Part shown: positions 7,352-16,121 of the stretch, in pieces
Layout: each line of letters begins with the position of its first letter
Position numbering within the stretch: position 1 is the first letter of the stretch
Assembly (NCBI GenBank): GCA_013044035.1
Contig: JABEVE010000050.1
Coordinates: 1-64,000 of the forward strand
Direction: 5' to 3'
DNA: 64,000 nt
DNA from: Burkholderiales bacterium
Lineage (GTDB): Bacteria; Pseudomonadota; Gammaproteobacteria; Burkholderiales; Burkholderiaceae_C
Notes under the pieces: generated by a model
The model's database searches: none
The model's input: only the letters and a program-made list of their open reading frames with translations
What the model was told of the DNA's origin: nothing
Position numbers and translations under genes: made by a program

Positions 7352-8131
7352 TCAGCGCTCCTGGTCGGTCGGGCGCATCAGGATTTCGTTGATGTTCACA
7401 TGCGCCGGTTGACCGGCGCAGAACACGATGGTGCGGGCGATGTCGGCGCTTTGCAACTGGCGCATGCCATCTGCCCAGGCGTTGAGGGCGGCTTGCGTCG
7501 GGCCGTGAGCGATGTGCTCGCGCAACTCGGTTTCCACCACGCCCGGCTCGATCACCGTCACCCGGATATTGTCTTTGTAGGCTTCGCGCCGCAGCGACTC
7601 GCTGAAACCCACCACCCCCCATTTCGTCGCCGAATAGCCACCTGCGTTCGGGTTGGCCTGGCGCCCTGCGGTGGATGCGATGTTGATGATGTGTCCGTCC
7701 CTGCGCGCGCGCATCCCGGGCAGGGCTGCCTGGCAGGTTGCGATGAGGCTCAGCACGTTGAGCTGCGTCATGTGTTGCCAGCGTGCCAGATCGGCTGTGT
7801 CGATGGGCTCCAGGTACATCACTCCGGCGTTGTTCACCAGCAGGTCGAGCCGGCCGAAGTGGGCCTCGGCGTTACGCACCACCTGTTGCGCGGCCTGCAG
7901 GTCCGCGAGATCGGCGGGCAGCACCAGCACATCGGTGGCCAGTGCACGCAGCTTGGCTGCAAGTGCCTCGAGCCTGTCGGCGCGGCGGGCGCAGATGGCG
8001 ATGCGTGCACCGGCCTGTGCCAGCAGCAGGGCGGTGGCTTCGCCGATGCCGGACGAGGCACCGGTGACGAGGGCAACGCGGCCGGCAACGCCGGCCGGGG
8101 CCAGATTGAAAGAAGCGGATGGTGCAGACAT
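7352..8131 (-). CDS. Classical short-chain dehydrogenase/reductase
   Basis: The protein has 259 residues from the ATG at 8131, which has CGGAG upstream. It has a Rossmann fold with TGASSGIG (about 23-30) and LLVNNAGVMY. The catalytic set is Ser (IASTAG) with YSATK. The sequence after the catalytic site (GFSESLRREAYKDNIRVTVIEPG) is like the YdfG group of NADP-dependent 3-hydroxy acid dehydrogenases, but the substrate cannot be read from sequence. It is divergent from an atypical SDR at 8313, with a 181-bp gap. Confidence 0.85.
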   Translation of the reverse strand: MSAPSASFNLAPAGVAGRVALVTGASSGIGEATALLLAQAGARIAICARRADRLEALAAKLRALATDVLVLPADLADLQAAQQVVRNAEAHFGRLDLLVNNAGVMYLEPIDTADLARWQHMTQLNVLSLIATCQAALPGMRARRDGHIINIASTAGRQANPNAGGYSATKWGVVGFSESLRREAYKDNIRVTVIEPGVVETELREHIAHGPTQAALNAWADGMRQLQSADIARTIVFCAGQPAHVNINEILMRPTDQER

Positions 8132-8312
8132 GCTGAACTCCGAGTTGAATGAGCGTCGACCTCGATTGTCGAGCGATACGCCGTGGGCTGCAGGCAGCAT
8201 GTGCTGAACCTTGCCGTGCCGGGCATCTTTTCGCGTCTGTGTGCGGCCTGTCGGCGCATCGGCTAAAGTCAAAGCGTTTCTCGAACCAGACGCGCACCCA
8301 GTCTCTTTGACC

Positions 8313-9014
8313 ATGCAAATGAAGCCAAGTGCCCTGATCGTGGGTGCCGGTGACGGCCTGAGCGCCTCGCTCGCCCGCGTGCTCAGCCGAGAGGGCGGTT
8401 ATCGCATAGTCTTGGCGGCTCGCAACCCCGGCAAGCTCGCGCCATTGACGCAAGCATTGGATGCCGTGGGGCTGGCCTGCGATGCCAGCGACCCGGTTCA
8501 GGTCGATGCCCTGTTCGCGCAGTTGGACCAAGTCCTCCGCGCCCCGCCGGATGTCGTCATCTATAACCCTGCCGCCAGAGTCCGCGGACCGATCACCGAG
8601 GTCGATGCCCAATCGGTGGCGCAGGCGCTGGCCGTCACCGCATACGGTGGTTTCCTCGTTGCACAGCAAGCCGCGCGGCGCATGTTGCCGCGCGGGCAAG
8701 GCGCGCTACTGTTCACCGGCGCCTCGGCCAGCGTCAAGGGCTATGCCCACTCTGCTGCCTTTGCCATGGGCAAGTTCGCGCTGCGCGGCCTGGCGCAAAG
8801 CCTGGCGCGCGAGCTCGCGCCCCAAGGCATTCATGTCGCGCATATCGTCGTCGATGGTGTCATCCGTAATCCGGGACGGGAGGAGCCCGGCGGAGCGCCC
8901 GACTCCATGCTCGACCCCGATGCCATCGCGCGCAGCTACCTGCAACTGCTGCGACAAGATCGCAGCGCCTGGTCATCGGAGCTCGAACTGCGGCCCTGGG
9001 TGGAGCGGTTTTGA
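8313..9014 (+). CDS. Atypical SDR-fold protein lacking the catalytic Tyr
   Basis: The protein has 233 residues. The nucleotide-binding loop is GAGDGLS (11-17) instead of TGxxxGxG, NNAG is replaced by YNPAA, and the active-site YxxxK is FAMGK (Phe150 to Lys154). Ser138 is kept (TGASAS). The order and the segment FALRGLAQSLARELAPQGIH are otherwise SDR-like. Proteins of this subgroup occur in other proteobacteria as far as I recall, so the Phe is probably a family feature rather than damage. Start choice (8313 or 8319) is uncertain because no clear ribosome-binding site is visible. Enzyme activity is unknown. Confidence 0.75.
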   Translation: MQMKPSALIVGAGDGLSASLARVLSREGGYRIVLAARNPGKLAPLTQALDAVGLACDASDPVQVDALFAQLDQVLRAPPDVVIYNPAARVRGPITEVDAQSVAQALAVTAYGGFLVAQQAARRMLPRGQGALLFTGASASVKGYAHSAAFAMGKFALRGLAQSLARELAPQGIHVAHIVVDGVIRNPGREEPGGAPDSMLDPDAIARSYLQLLRQDRSAWSSELELRPWVERF

Positions 9015-9091
9015 GCGGCGCAATACCCCTGGGCACCGCCCCCTTGCTGTGGCTCTAAAGCCTTGGGTTGGGTAACCTCCACAAATCCACG

Positions 9092-9595
9092 ATGATCGAA
9101 ATCTGCGCTGTCGATTGGTCCAACCCCAGCCACGCAGCAGGTGTGCTGGCGATGATCCGGGCCTACGCCCTGGAGGCGACGGGGGGCAAGGGGCTGGAGC
9201 CGGAAGCGCAGGCTCGCTTGATTCCGGCGCTGCGCGAGCGCCACGACTACGTTGGCGTGATCGCTCTGGTGCCAGGGCAGGCGGTAGGTCTGGTGAACGC
9301 CTTCGAGGGCTTCTCCACCTTCATGGCACGCCCACTGCTCAACGTGCATGATGTGTATGTGGCACCAACTCGGCGTGGGTACGGCTTGGCAGCGTGCATG
9401 CTGGAGTCGTTGGAAGCACAGGCCATGGCGCGAGGGTGCGGCAAACTCACACTGGAAGTGCTGGAACACAACCTGCCGGCCATCGCCAGCTATCGCAAAT
9501 TCGGCTTCAAGCCCTATGCCCTCAATCCGGCCCAGGGCCCTGCCACATTCTGGGAAAAACGGCTACCGCTGCGCACCGGTGAAGCGGCCGTCTGA
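9092..9595 (+). CDS. GNAT-family N-acetyltransferase
   Basis: The protein has 167 residues from the ATG at 9092. The acetyl-CoA-binding region is visible: LLNVHDVYVAPTRRGYGLAACMLESLEAQA, with the R/Q-x-x-G-x-G/A loop, followed by CGKLTLEVLEHNLPAIASYRKFGFKPY, the usual GNAT C-terminal strand and helix. The substrate (amine or protein N-terminus) cannot be told. It follows the atypical SDR on the same strand with a 77-bp gap. Confidence 0.85.
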   Translation: MIEICAVDWSNPSHAAGVLAMIRAYALEATGGKGLEPEAQARLIPALRERHDYVGVIALVPGQAVGLVNAFEGFSTFMARPLLNVHDVYVAPTRRGYGLAACMLESLEAQAMARGCGKLTLEVLEHNLPAIASYRKFGFKPYALNPAQGPATFWEKRLPLRTGEAAV

Positions 9596-9660
9596 AGCGC
9601 AGGAGGTCTCGCGTCCCTTGCAAGGCTCGGTGGCGACGTCGCGGCGCACACCTTGGTGAC

Positions 9661-10368
9661 TCAGGGTTCGTTGGCGGCAGGCGCACCGTGGCACAGCTTG
9701 TACTTCTTGCCCGAGCCGCAGGGGCAAGGATCGTTGCGTCCGATCTTGGCAGCATGACGGATGGGCGGTGCTTTGGCCTGACGCCAGTAGTCGTAGATCG
9801 CGATGGCGCAGTCAGCCAGTGCGTCGGCGGCGGCACGATGGTCGTCGTCGTCGAGTTGTTGATCACCGAGCTGCGCCCAGCCTTCCTCGGTGCCGTAGAG
9901 CATGATGAGGCTGAGTTCGTCGGACGGCTCCTGCAGCATCGGCCCCCAGCCTTGCGGGTCTTGCGCCAGACCCAGCACGTAGCCGCTGCACCATTCCTCG
10001 ATGATGCTTTCCTGTTCGTCGCCTTCTCCGTTCAGATAGATGAGCGGGGCGTAATCGTCAGGATGCTCGCTCAGGGTGGTAGCCAGCATGTTCCAGTAGC
10101 GCATCAACAGGCCCAGCAGCTCCTCGGCCTGCTTCTGGTTTTCGAATCGGGGCTGGGCTTTGCCCTCCTCGCTGTCCCAGATCCACGGTAGCGCCTGGGT
10201 CGGGGGCAGAAGGCTGGGGCCTGAATGCAGGGCGGTGAAAAACCCGTCCAGCATGGAAATATCCATGGCCGTTTCGGGCAGGTCGTCGCTGTCGAGCAGT
10301 TGCTCCAGGCGGTCGAGCTCCGTGTCCGAGAGGGGTGTGTCAGATTCAGCAGTCGATGTCCGGGACAT
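9661..10368 (-). CDS. UPF0149 (YecA/YgfB) protein with SEC-C zinc motif
   Basis: The protein has 235 residues. The N-terminal two thirds are a UPF0149 domain ([20 protein letters not shown], then [17 protein letters not shown]). The C-terminus has a SEC-C motif, [19 protein letters not shown], with Cys-x-Cys and Cys-His as zinc ligands, as found at the end of SecA. Molecular function is unknown. The acidic central stretch ([10 protein letters not shown]) is typical. Confidence 0.9.
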   Translation of the reverse strand: MSRTSTAESDTPLSDTELDRLEQLLDSDDLPETAMDISMLDGFFTALHSGPSLLPPTQALPWIWDSEEGKAQPRFENQKQAEELLGLLMRYWNMLATTLSEHPDDYAPLIYLNGEGDEQESIIEEWCSGYVLGLAQDPQGWGPMLQEPSDELSLIMLYGTEEGWAQLGDQQLDDDDHRAAADALADCAIAIYDYWRQAKAPPIRHAAKIGRNDPCPCGSGKKYKLCHGAPAANEP

Positions 10369-10489
10369 GTTCAGGTCGTCAAGGCAAGAGGGCAGACGAG
10401 TGTAGAGCCTCCTCGGTGCGCGTCAGCGCCAGTCCTGATGTCGGCTGGCGCGCTCAACCGGGTGTGAACGGGCGCTCGCCGATGGACGC

Positions 10490-10999
10490 TCAGGGAAATG
10501 CCGGTATGGCAGGTTCGACGCCCTCTGGGGTGGCATCGGGGTGGTGCAGACGGATCAGGGCATGAATCTCGTCCACACGCGCCACAGGCACGTCCAGCAT
10601 CATCAGGATTTCGCCAGCCTGGATGGCTTGTTCGTACTGTTTCAAGCGCGGGCTTTCGATGCTGATGCCGATCATGCTGCTCACCCAGGCGCCGACCACG
10701 GTGCCAGCCAAGGCCAGCGCCACCACCAGGACACCGGCCGAAATCACTGCCACCCCGGGTATCGAAATGGCGATCAACCCGGCGATGGTTCCCGTGGCGC
10801 CCCCGTATCCGAGGCCACGCTCGATGGCGGGAATGAGGTCGGTTTTCTGGGCCAGACCGGCTTCAGGCAGGTTGCCAAGGGAGGTGCCGTCACGGGCGAT
10901 GATATGCATGTGTTTCTCGGCAAGACGCGCCACCAGCAACTCATCGACGATGGTGCTGGCCGTGGCGGGATCGGGGACCAGGAAATAAAGGCGTCGCAT
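10490..10999 (-). CDS. Glycine-zipper membrane-associated protein (DUF1269-like)
   Basis: The protein has 169 residues from the ATG at 10999, which is preceded by GAGGAG. A soluble N-terminal part (MRRLYFLVPDPATASTIVDE, residues 1-70) resembles the start of DUF1269-type proteins. A Gly/Ala-rich hydrophobic region follows (GYGGATGTIAGLIAISIPG to about residue 118), like a glycine zipper that could insert in a membrane. A C-terminal alpha-beta stretch ends the protein. Function is unknown. It stands alone, downstream of the aminotransferase gene on the same strand. Confidence 0.7.
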   Translation of the reverse strand: MRRLYFLVPDPATASTIVDELLVARLAEKHMHIIARDGTSLGNLPEAGLAQKTDLIPAIERGLGYGGATGTIAGLIAISIPGVAVISAGVLVVALALAGTVVGAWVSSMIGISIESPRLKQYEQAIQAGEILMMLDVPVARVDEIHALIRLHHPDATPEGVEPAIPAFP

Positions 11000-11163
11000 G
11001 GCAGGCTCCTCACAGAAACTGAAAGGACGCGGAGCCGGTTCAGCAGGCTTCCAGCTTCGCTGATGCTTCGATCTTAGGCGCTGAACATCAAAAAAACACC
11101 CCGGAAACACCCATCACGGAGTGTTTCAGCGTCGCTTCAGATTCCATCGACCGTCACGTCCCT

Positions 11164-12528
11164 TCAGGCCAGTGTGCGCAGAGCACGGCGCAAGGAGTCG
11201 ATGAGTTGATCGATCTGCCCCCGTTCGATGATGAGCGGTGGTGACAACGCGATGGTTTCGCCGGTGTAGCGAACCAGCACGCCGAGTTCGAAGCATTTGA
11301 GAAAGGTTTGAAGGGCGCGCTTGCCCGCGCCATCCGCATGGGGGTGCAACTCGATACCCGCCACCAGACCGAGGTTGCGGATGTCCTTGACATGGGGTGC
11401 GTCACGCAGATCATGCACGGCGTTTTCCCAGTACATGTCCAGCCCCTCGCGCTGCACGCGGGTGAGCAGGCCTTCGCTGGCGTAAAGCTTTTGCGCGGCC
11501 ACCGCCGCGGCGGTGGCCAGTGGATGGCCCGAGTAGGTGTAGCCGTGAAAAAACTCCACCGCCCCCTCGGCCGCACCGTTGACCACGGCGTCATAAATAC
11601 CCTCGCGCACGAACACCGCGCCTAGCGGAACGGTGGCGTTGTTCACTGCCTTGGCGCTGGTGATGATGTCTGGCGTGACGTTGAAAAACTGCGCCGCGAA
11701 CGGAGTGCCGAGGCGACCGTAACCCGTGATCACTTCGTCGAAGATCAGCAAAATGCCATGTTTGCTGCAGATAGCGCGAAGTTTTTCCAGATAGCCCTTG
11801 GGTGGCGCCAAAACCCCGGTGGAGCCAGCCAAAGGTTCGACAATCACTGCGGCAATATTGCTGGCATCGTGCAACTGCACGATGCGCTCCAGATCGTCGG
11901 CCAGGTGGGCGCCCCACGCCGGCTGGCCGCGCGAAAAGGCCTGATGCTCGGGTGCGTAGGTGTGAGGCAGATGGTCCACATTGGGCAGCAGGCCGCCGCG
12001 GAAGACCTTGCGGTTGGCCACCATGCCGCCTACCGAAATGCCGCCGAAGCCCACGCCGTGGTAGCCGCGTTCGCGGCCGATGAACAGGGTGCGCGTGCCT
12101 TCACCGCGAGCACGGTGATAGGCCAGCGCGATTTTCAGCGCGGTATCGACCGACTCCGATCCTGAGTTGGTGAAAAACACCTTGGTGAGATCAGCAGGCG
12201 CGATTTTGGCCAGCAGGTCGGCAGCCTCGAATTGCACCGGGTGGCCCATCTGGAAGGGTGGTGCGTAGTCCATCTCTGCCGCCTGTCGTGCGATGGCTGC
12301 GGTGATCTCCTCGCGTCCGTGGCCCGCGTTCACGCACCATAGTCCAGCCACGCCATCGAGGATCTCGCGTCCGTCATGGCTGCGGTAATGCATGCCGCGG
12401 GCGCCGACCAACATGCGCGGTGCCGCTTTGAATTGGCGGTTGGCGGTGAATGGCATCCACAGCGCCTCCAGATTGGGCAGTTCCATCGCACCTCGCTGCC
12501 CCGCGCGTGTCAGTTCGGTCTGGTCCAT
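11164..12528 (-). CDS. Omega-amino acid (beta-alanine):pyruvate aminotransferase
   Basis: The protein has 454 residues and is a class III PLP-dependent transaminase. It moves the terminal amino group of beta-alanine or another omega-amino acid to pyruvate, giving malonate semialdehyde and alanine. Visible features are LWMPFTANRQFK near the N-terminus (characteristic of this subgroup), NSGSESVDTALK (PLP phosphate loop), Asp264 in IFDEVITGYGR, and the Schiff-base Lys293 in TSAKAVNN. GGAGAT precedes the ATG at 12528. The substrate is inferred from the subgroup motif; other omega-transaminase substrates remain possible. Confidence 0.88.
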   Translation of the reverse strand: MDQTELTRAGQRGAMELPNLEALWMPFTANRQFKAAPRMLVGARGMHYRSHDGREILDGVAGLWCVNAGHGREEITAAIARQAAEMDYAPPFQMGHPVQFEAADLLAKIAPADLTKVFFTNSGSESVDTALKIALAYHRARGEGTRTLFIGRERGYHGVGFGGISVGGMVANRKVFRGGLLPNVDHLPHTYAPEHQAFSRGQPAWGAHLADDLERIVQLHDASNIAAVIVEPLAGSTGVLAPPKGYLEKLRAICSKHGILLIFDEVITGYGRLGTPFAAQFFNVTPDIITSAKAVNNATVPLGAVFVREGIYDAVVNGAAEGAVEFFHGYTYSGHPLATAAAVAAQKLYASEGLLTRVQREGLDMYWENAVHDLRDAPHVKDIRNLGLVAGIELHPHADGAGKRALQTFLKCFELGVLVRYTGETIALSPPLIIERGQIDQLIDSLRRALRTLA

Positions 12529-12923
12529 CGTGCATCTCCGTTGTGTTCGACTCGATGCAGGGAATTGTGCTTGCGATTGCAACGCTGTCCAAGTACCACA
12601 AGCTCTGCGCTCCATGGGGCCATGCTCGGGATATGGGGCACACGTTGCAGCGAAAGCGCGCCACGCGCGATCGGCACGACCCGGCACCGAGTTTGAACCG
12701 GTGCTCACGCGACTGACGCCGTGGCTGTATGTTCTCGGCTGTGTGTGGACCGCTTTGTGGTTCGCGCATGATGTGCTGGCTGTCGTGGCCACCCCGAACG
12801 CGAGCAACGCACGATCCCGGCTTGCTCCAGGACTCTGGTTGCAGAGCGGAGGTATCGCCTGACATGCCATGTGCCGCAGTTACTCCTGCAGTGTCCCTGT
12901 TCCACCCTACCTCTCGTTCCATC
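12529..12923. other. Divergent intergenic region, no gene recognised
   Basis: The stretch lies between the starts of the aminotransferase and the CinA-domain gene. Open frames here (for example the frame ending at 12862) lack ribosome-binding sites and are unlike known proteins. It presumably holds both promoters. I could not place convincing -35/-10 pairs. Confidence 0.5.
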
Positions 12924-13709
12924 ATGGCGATCGGCCTCTACATCATCGGCGATGAAATCCTGTCTGGCAAAAGGCGGGACAAGCATTTCACGCAAGTCCA
13001 AGACTTGCTGGCAGCCCGGGGCATGCAACTGCATTGGGCCCAGTATCTGAGTGATGACCCGGCCTTGCTGCACATGGCCTTGCGTGCAAGTTTCGCCCGG
13101 GGCGACGTGGTGTTGAGTTGCGGGGGGATTGGCGCCACGCCCGACGACCATACGCGCCAGAGCGCGGCGGCGGCCCTGGAGGTGCCGCTTGAACTCCACC
13201 CCGAGGCCAAGTGCCTCATTCAGCAACGCATCGTGGCGGCAGCGCTTGGGCCGCTCGATGCGCCAGCCAACGTCCAGCGTTTGCAGATGGGCATGTTCCC
13301 GCGAGGCAGCGCCATCATCCCCAACCCCTACAACCAGATTCCCGGGTTTTCGATCCACCAGCACTTTTTCGTGCCCGGTTTCCCGGTCATGGCCTGGCCC
13401 ATGCTGGCCTGGGTGCTCGACGGACCGCTGAAGCACCTGCACCGCATTGGCAGCTATCTCGAGCGTGCCGTCGTTCTCCAAGGCGCAATGGAATCCGACC
13501 TGACGCCGCTGATGGAGCGCATCGAACGCGAGCATGCCAGTGTCAAGGTGTTCAGCCTCCCCAGTGTTGATCACCCGGAATGGGGCCGGCATATCGAACT
13601 GGGCGTCAAGGGCGAGCCTCAGGACGTGGACTGCGCATTTGATGCACTCAAACAGGGACTCGCAGGTCTGAAAGCGCAGATCCGCACAGAAGTTGTGCGA
13701 AAACTCTAA
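12924..13709 (+). CDS. CinA N-terminal (MoCF/MogA-like) domain protein
   Basis: The protein has 261 residues. It has the molybdopterin-binding (MoCF) fold of the CinA N-terminus: IGLYIIGDEILSGKRRDKH at the start and CGGIGATPDDHT as the GGxGxTxxD motif. The C-terminal PncC (nicotinamide-nucleotide amidase) domain of full CinA is absent, so this is the stand-alone form. CinA-like N-domains are linked to pyrophosphate hydrolysis of damaged NAD-related nucleotides. The last bases of the gene overlap a putative NtrC site for glnA. Confidence 0.85.
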   Translation: MAIGLYIIGDEILSGKRRDKHFTQVQDLLAARGMQLHWAQYLSDDPALLHMALRASFARGDVVLSCGGIGATPDDHTRQSAAAALEVPLELHPEAKCLIQQRIVAAALGPLDAPANVQRLQMGMFPRGSAIIPNPYNQIPGFSIHQHFFVPGFPVMAWPMLAWVLDGPLKHLHRIGSYLERAVVLQGAMESDLTPLMERIEREHASVKVFSLPSVDHPEWGRHIELGVKGEPQDVDCAFDALKQGLAGLKAQIRTEVVRKL

Positions 13710-13727
13710 TGAGCACGCTCTTGGTGC
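13684..13727 (+). promoter_or_regulatory. Two tandem NtrC-type enhancer sites upstream of glnA
   Basis: GCACAGAAGTTGTGC (13684-13698) and GCACGCTCTTGGTGC (13713-13727) both fit the NtrC geometry GCAC-N6/7-GTGC, as I recall it from the E. coli glnA enhancer. Their centres are 29 bp apart, about three helical turns, and lie roughly 110 and 140 bases before the expected transcription start. The first site overlaps the end of the CinA-domain gene. Confidence 0.65.
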
Positions 13728-13802
13728 GAGCTGACTTTCGGGTAACCATCTCGACCTGTCGATTTTGGCGGCGGTTCCGCAGAGACGGCTGCCTGCCATT
13801 GT

Positions 13803-13818
13803 GTGGCATGGTTTCTGC
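13803..13818 (+). promoter_or_regulatory. Sigma-54 promoter of glnA
   Basis: TGGCATGGTTTCTGCT has the -24 GG (13804-13805) and the -12 GC (13816-13817) with exactly 10 bases between them. It departs from consensus TGGCAC-N5-TTGCW at two positions. With the upstream NtrC dyads it explains nitrogen control of glnA. Confidence 0.7.
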
Positions 13819-13934
13819 TAGATTTTCGGCATCGTGGACGGCACGACCGGTGTGCTCATGAACAGCCTCCAGCAGGTCCATGCCCCAGCGCCAGACCCTT
13901 TCCACTAACCCATTCCCATGACTGGAGAATTTGC

Positions 13935-15350
13935 ATGACCAAACACGTTGCTGATGTGATGAACTTGGTGAAGGAACACGATGTCAAGTTCGTGGACTTC
14001 CGCTTCACCGACACCCGTGGCAAGGAACAGCATGTGACGGTGCCGATTTCCGCTTTCAATGACGAAAAGTTCACCCAGGGCCACGCTTTCGACGGCTCGT
14101 CCATCGCCGGCTGGAAAGGTATCGAAGCGTCCGACATGTTGCTCATGCCCGACCCGAACACCGCCAATATTGATCCGTTCATGGAGGAAACCACGCTGCT
14201 GCTGAGCTGTGACGTGCTCGAGCCAGGCGACGGCAAACCCTATGACCGCGATCCCCGCTCCATCGCCAAGAAAGCCGAGGCCTATCTGAAGGCGTCGGGC
14301 GTGGGCGACACGGCCTACTTTGGCCCGGAGCCCGAATTCTTCATCTTCGATCAGGTGCGCTGGAGCGTCGACATGTCCGGCTGCTTCGTCAAGATCGACT
14401 CCGACGAAGCCTCCTGGAAGTCGGGTGAGAAGATCGAAGGTGGCAACATGGCCCATCGCCCGTCGGTCAAGGGTGGCTATTTCCCCGTACCTCCGGTGGA
14501 CAGTCTGCAGGACATCCGTTCGGAGATGTGTCTGCTGCTGGAGCAGATGGGTGTACCGGTTGAAGTCCACCACCACGAAGTGGCCGGTGCCGGTCAGTGC
14601 GAAATCGGCACCAAGTTCTCCACCCTGGTGCAGCGCGCCGACTGGACACAGATCCTGAAGTACGTGGTGCAGAACGTGGCCCACAGCTACGGCAAGACGG
14701 CCACCTTCATGCCCAAGCCCGTCGTCGGTGACAACGGCTCAGGCATGCACGTCCACCAGTCCGTGTGGAAGGACGGCAAGAATCTGTTCGCCGGCAACGG
14801 CTATGCCGGGCTGTCCGAGTTTGCGCTGTACTACATCGGCGGCATCATCAAGCACGCACGCGCGCTCAACGCCATCACCAACCCCGGTACCAATTCATAC
14901 AAGCGCCTGGTGCCGGGCTTCGAAGCTCCTGTCAAGCTGGCCTACTCGGCCCGCAACCGTTCTGCCTCCATCCGCGTGCCCTATGTGCCTAGTGACAAGG
15001 CACGTCGCATCGAAGTGCGCTTCCCCGACCCCACCTGCAACCCTTACCTGGCGTTCTCGGCCATGCTGATGGCTGGCCTGGATGGCGTTGAAAACAAGAT
15101 TCATCCGGGCGAAGCCGCCAGCAAAAACCTGTACGATCTGCCGCCGGAAGAGGACGCCAAAATCCCAACCGTGTGTTCCAGCCTCGACCAGGCGTTGGAG
15201 TATCTGCATCAGGATCGTGCCTTCCTGACCAAAGGCGGTGTGTTCAGCGAAGATTTCATCGACGCCTACATCGACTTGAAGATGGAAGAAGTGACCCGCT
15301 TCCGCATGACCACCCACCCGGTGGAGTTCGATATGTACTACTCGTTGTAA
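13935..15350 (+). CDS. glnA: Glutamine synthetase type I
   Basis: The protein has 471 residues, the standard GSI length. It makes glutamine from glutamate, ammonia and ATP in the cytoplasm as a dodecamer. Signatures include [23 protein letters not shown], the metal-site region [25 protein letters not shown], and [10 protein letters not shown]. Tyr400 in [10 protein letters not shown] is the adenylylation site, so the enzyme is probably switched by GlnE. The ATG at 13935 is preceded by GGAGA. It is transcribed from the sigma-54 promoter above and followed by a strong terminator before the downstream genes leading to ntrBC. Confidence 0.97.
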   Translation: MTKHVADVMNLVKEHDVKFVDFRFTDTRGKEQHVTVPISAFNDEKFTQGHAFDGSSIAGWKGIEASDMLLMPDPNTANIDPFMEETTLLLSCDVLEPGDGKPYDRDPRSIAKKAEAYLKASGVGDTAYFGPEPEFFIFDQVRWSVDMSGCFVKIDSDEASWKSGEKIEGGNMAHRPSVKGGYFPVPPVDSLQDIRSEMCLLLEQMGVPVEVHHHEVAGAGQCEIGTKFSTLVQRADWTQILKYVVQNVAHSYGKTATFMPKPVVGDNGSGMHVHQSVWKDGKNLFAGNGYAGLSEFALYYIGGIIKHARALNAITNPGTNSYKRLVPGFEAPVKLAYSARNRSASIRVPYVPSDKARRIEVRFPDPTCNPYLAFSAMLMAGLDGVENKIHPGEAASKNLYDLPPEEDAKIPTVCSSLDQALEYLHQDRAFLTKGGVFSEDFIDAYIDLKMEEVTRFRMTTHPVEFDMYYSL

Positions 15351-15408
15351 TCGCGGCCTGCTGGCGTGCGTTGAACATCGCAGCGCGCCAGCGTCTCAAC
15401 CACAAAGC

Positions 15409-15442
15409 AAAGGGACGGCTCGCCGTCCCTTTGTCGTTTTTT
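15409..15442 (+). terminator. Rho-independent terminator after glnA
   Basis: A 10-bp perfect stem, AAAGGGACGG with CCGTCCCTTT, closes a CTCG loop, followed by TTGTCGTTTTTT-like sequence. It separates glnA from the ntrBC group and would limit read-through. Confidence 0.85.
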
Positions 15443-15578
15443 CGTTGTGTGGCGACCCTGCACAAACATTGCGCACGGCAGTTTGCATGCACGGTCTTAC
15501 ACTGAGAAGATACTCAATCGCTGCGTCTCGCAGGCTGATTTTCACCAAGCCGGCTCAACTTTCACTGACAGGTGTTCG

Positions 15579-16121
15579 ATGTTGCGACTCCCAACTCCCC
15601 GCCGCAATCTTGCTCTTGGACTGGTGTGGCTCGGACTGGCCCTGGTGCCGCTGAGGCCTTTACCAGCGCATGCCCAGGAAACCGACCCGAACCGCGTCTA
15701 CCGCTGCCCGGATAATTCATACACCAATATGTTGAGTGTGGTGAAGTCGAAAAACTGCAAGCCGGTGGATAACGCCAATGTCAGCGTGATGTCTCCTGCC
15801 ACGCCGTCGAAAGGGCCTGCTGCCTTGCCACGCAGTGCTTCCGGCACGGCCCGTGTCAGCCCCTCAACCCAGGCTGAGCGCGACGCCGAGGCGCGGCGCA
15901 TTCTTGAGGCTGAATTGCAAAGCCAGCAACTCAAGCTGCAAGAATTGCTCAAGTCCTACGACAATGGGCACCCCAGCTATCTGGGTAACGAACACAACGT
16001 CGGCGGTGGCATCAACCAGCAGAAATATCTCGACCGTGTTGCGGCGATGAAGAATCAGATCGCGTTGACTGAGGCCAACATCCAGGCCCTGCAGCGAGAA
16101 TTGCAACGCTATGGGCAGTGA
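15579..16121 (+). CDS. Exported protein with DUF4124-like start and coiled coil
   Basis: The protein has 180 residues from the ATG at 15579. A signal peptide (basic RRNLALGLVWLGLALVPL, ending near AHA-QE) is followed by NRVYRCPDNSYTN, which resembles the opening of DUF4124 domains. A Ser/Pro/Ala linker leads to two helical, Gln/Glu/Leu-rich coiled-coil stretches. It is probably periplasmic. It lies between glnA and ntrB and overlaps ntrB by 11 bp, so its translation is tied to ntrB. A nitrogen-related role is suggested only by position. Confidence 0.7.
   Translation: MLRLPTPRRNLALGLVWLGLALVPLRPLPAHAQETDPNRVYRCPDNSYTNMLSVVKSKNCKPVDNANVSVMSPATPSKGPAALPRSASGTARVSPSTQAERDAEARRILEAELQSQQLKLQELLKSYDNGHPSYLGNEHNVGGGINQQKYLDRVAAMKNQIALTEANIQALQRELQRYGQ

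Noticed and set aside
12529-12862. Small membrane-like frame ending at 12862
   Set aside because: A short hydrophobic stretch exists, but there is no ribosome-binding site and the frame extends antisense into the aminotransferase.
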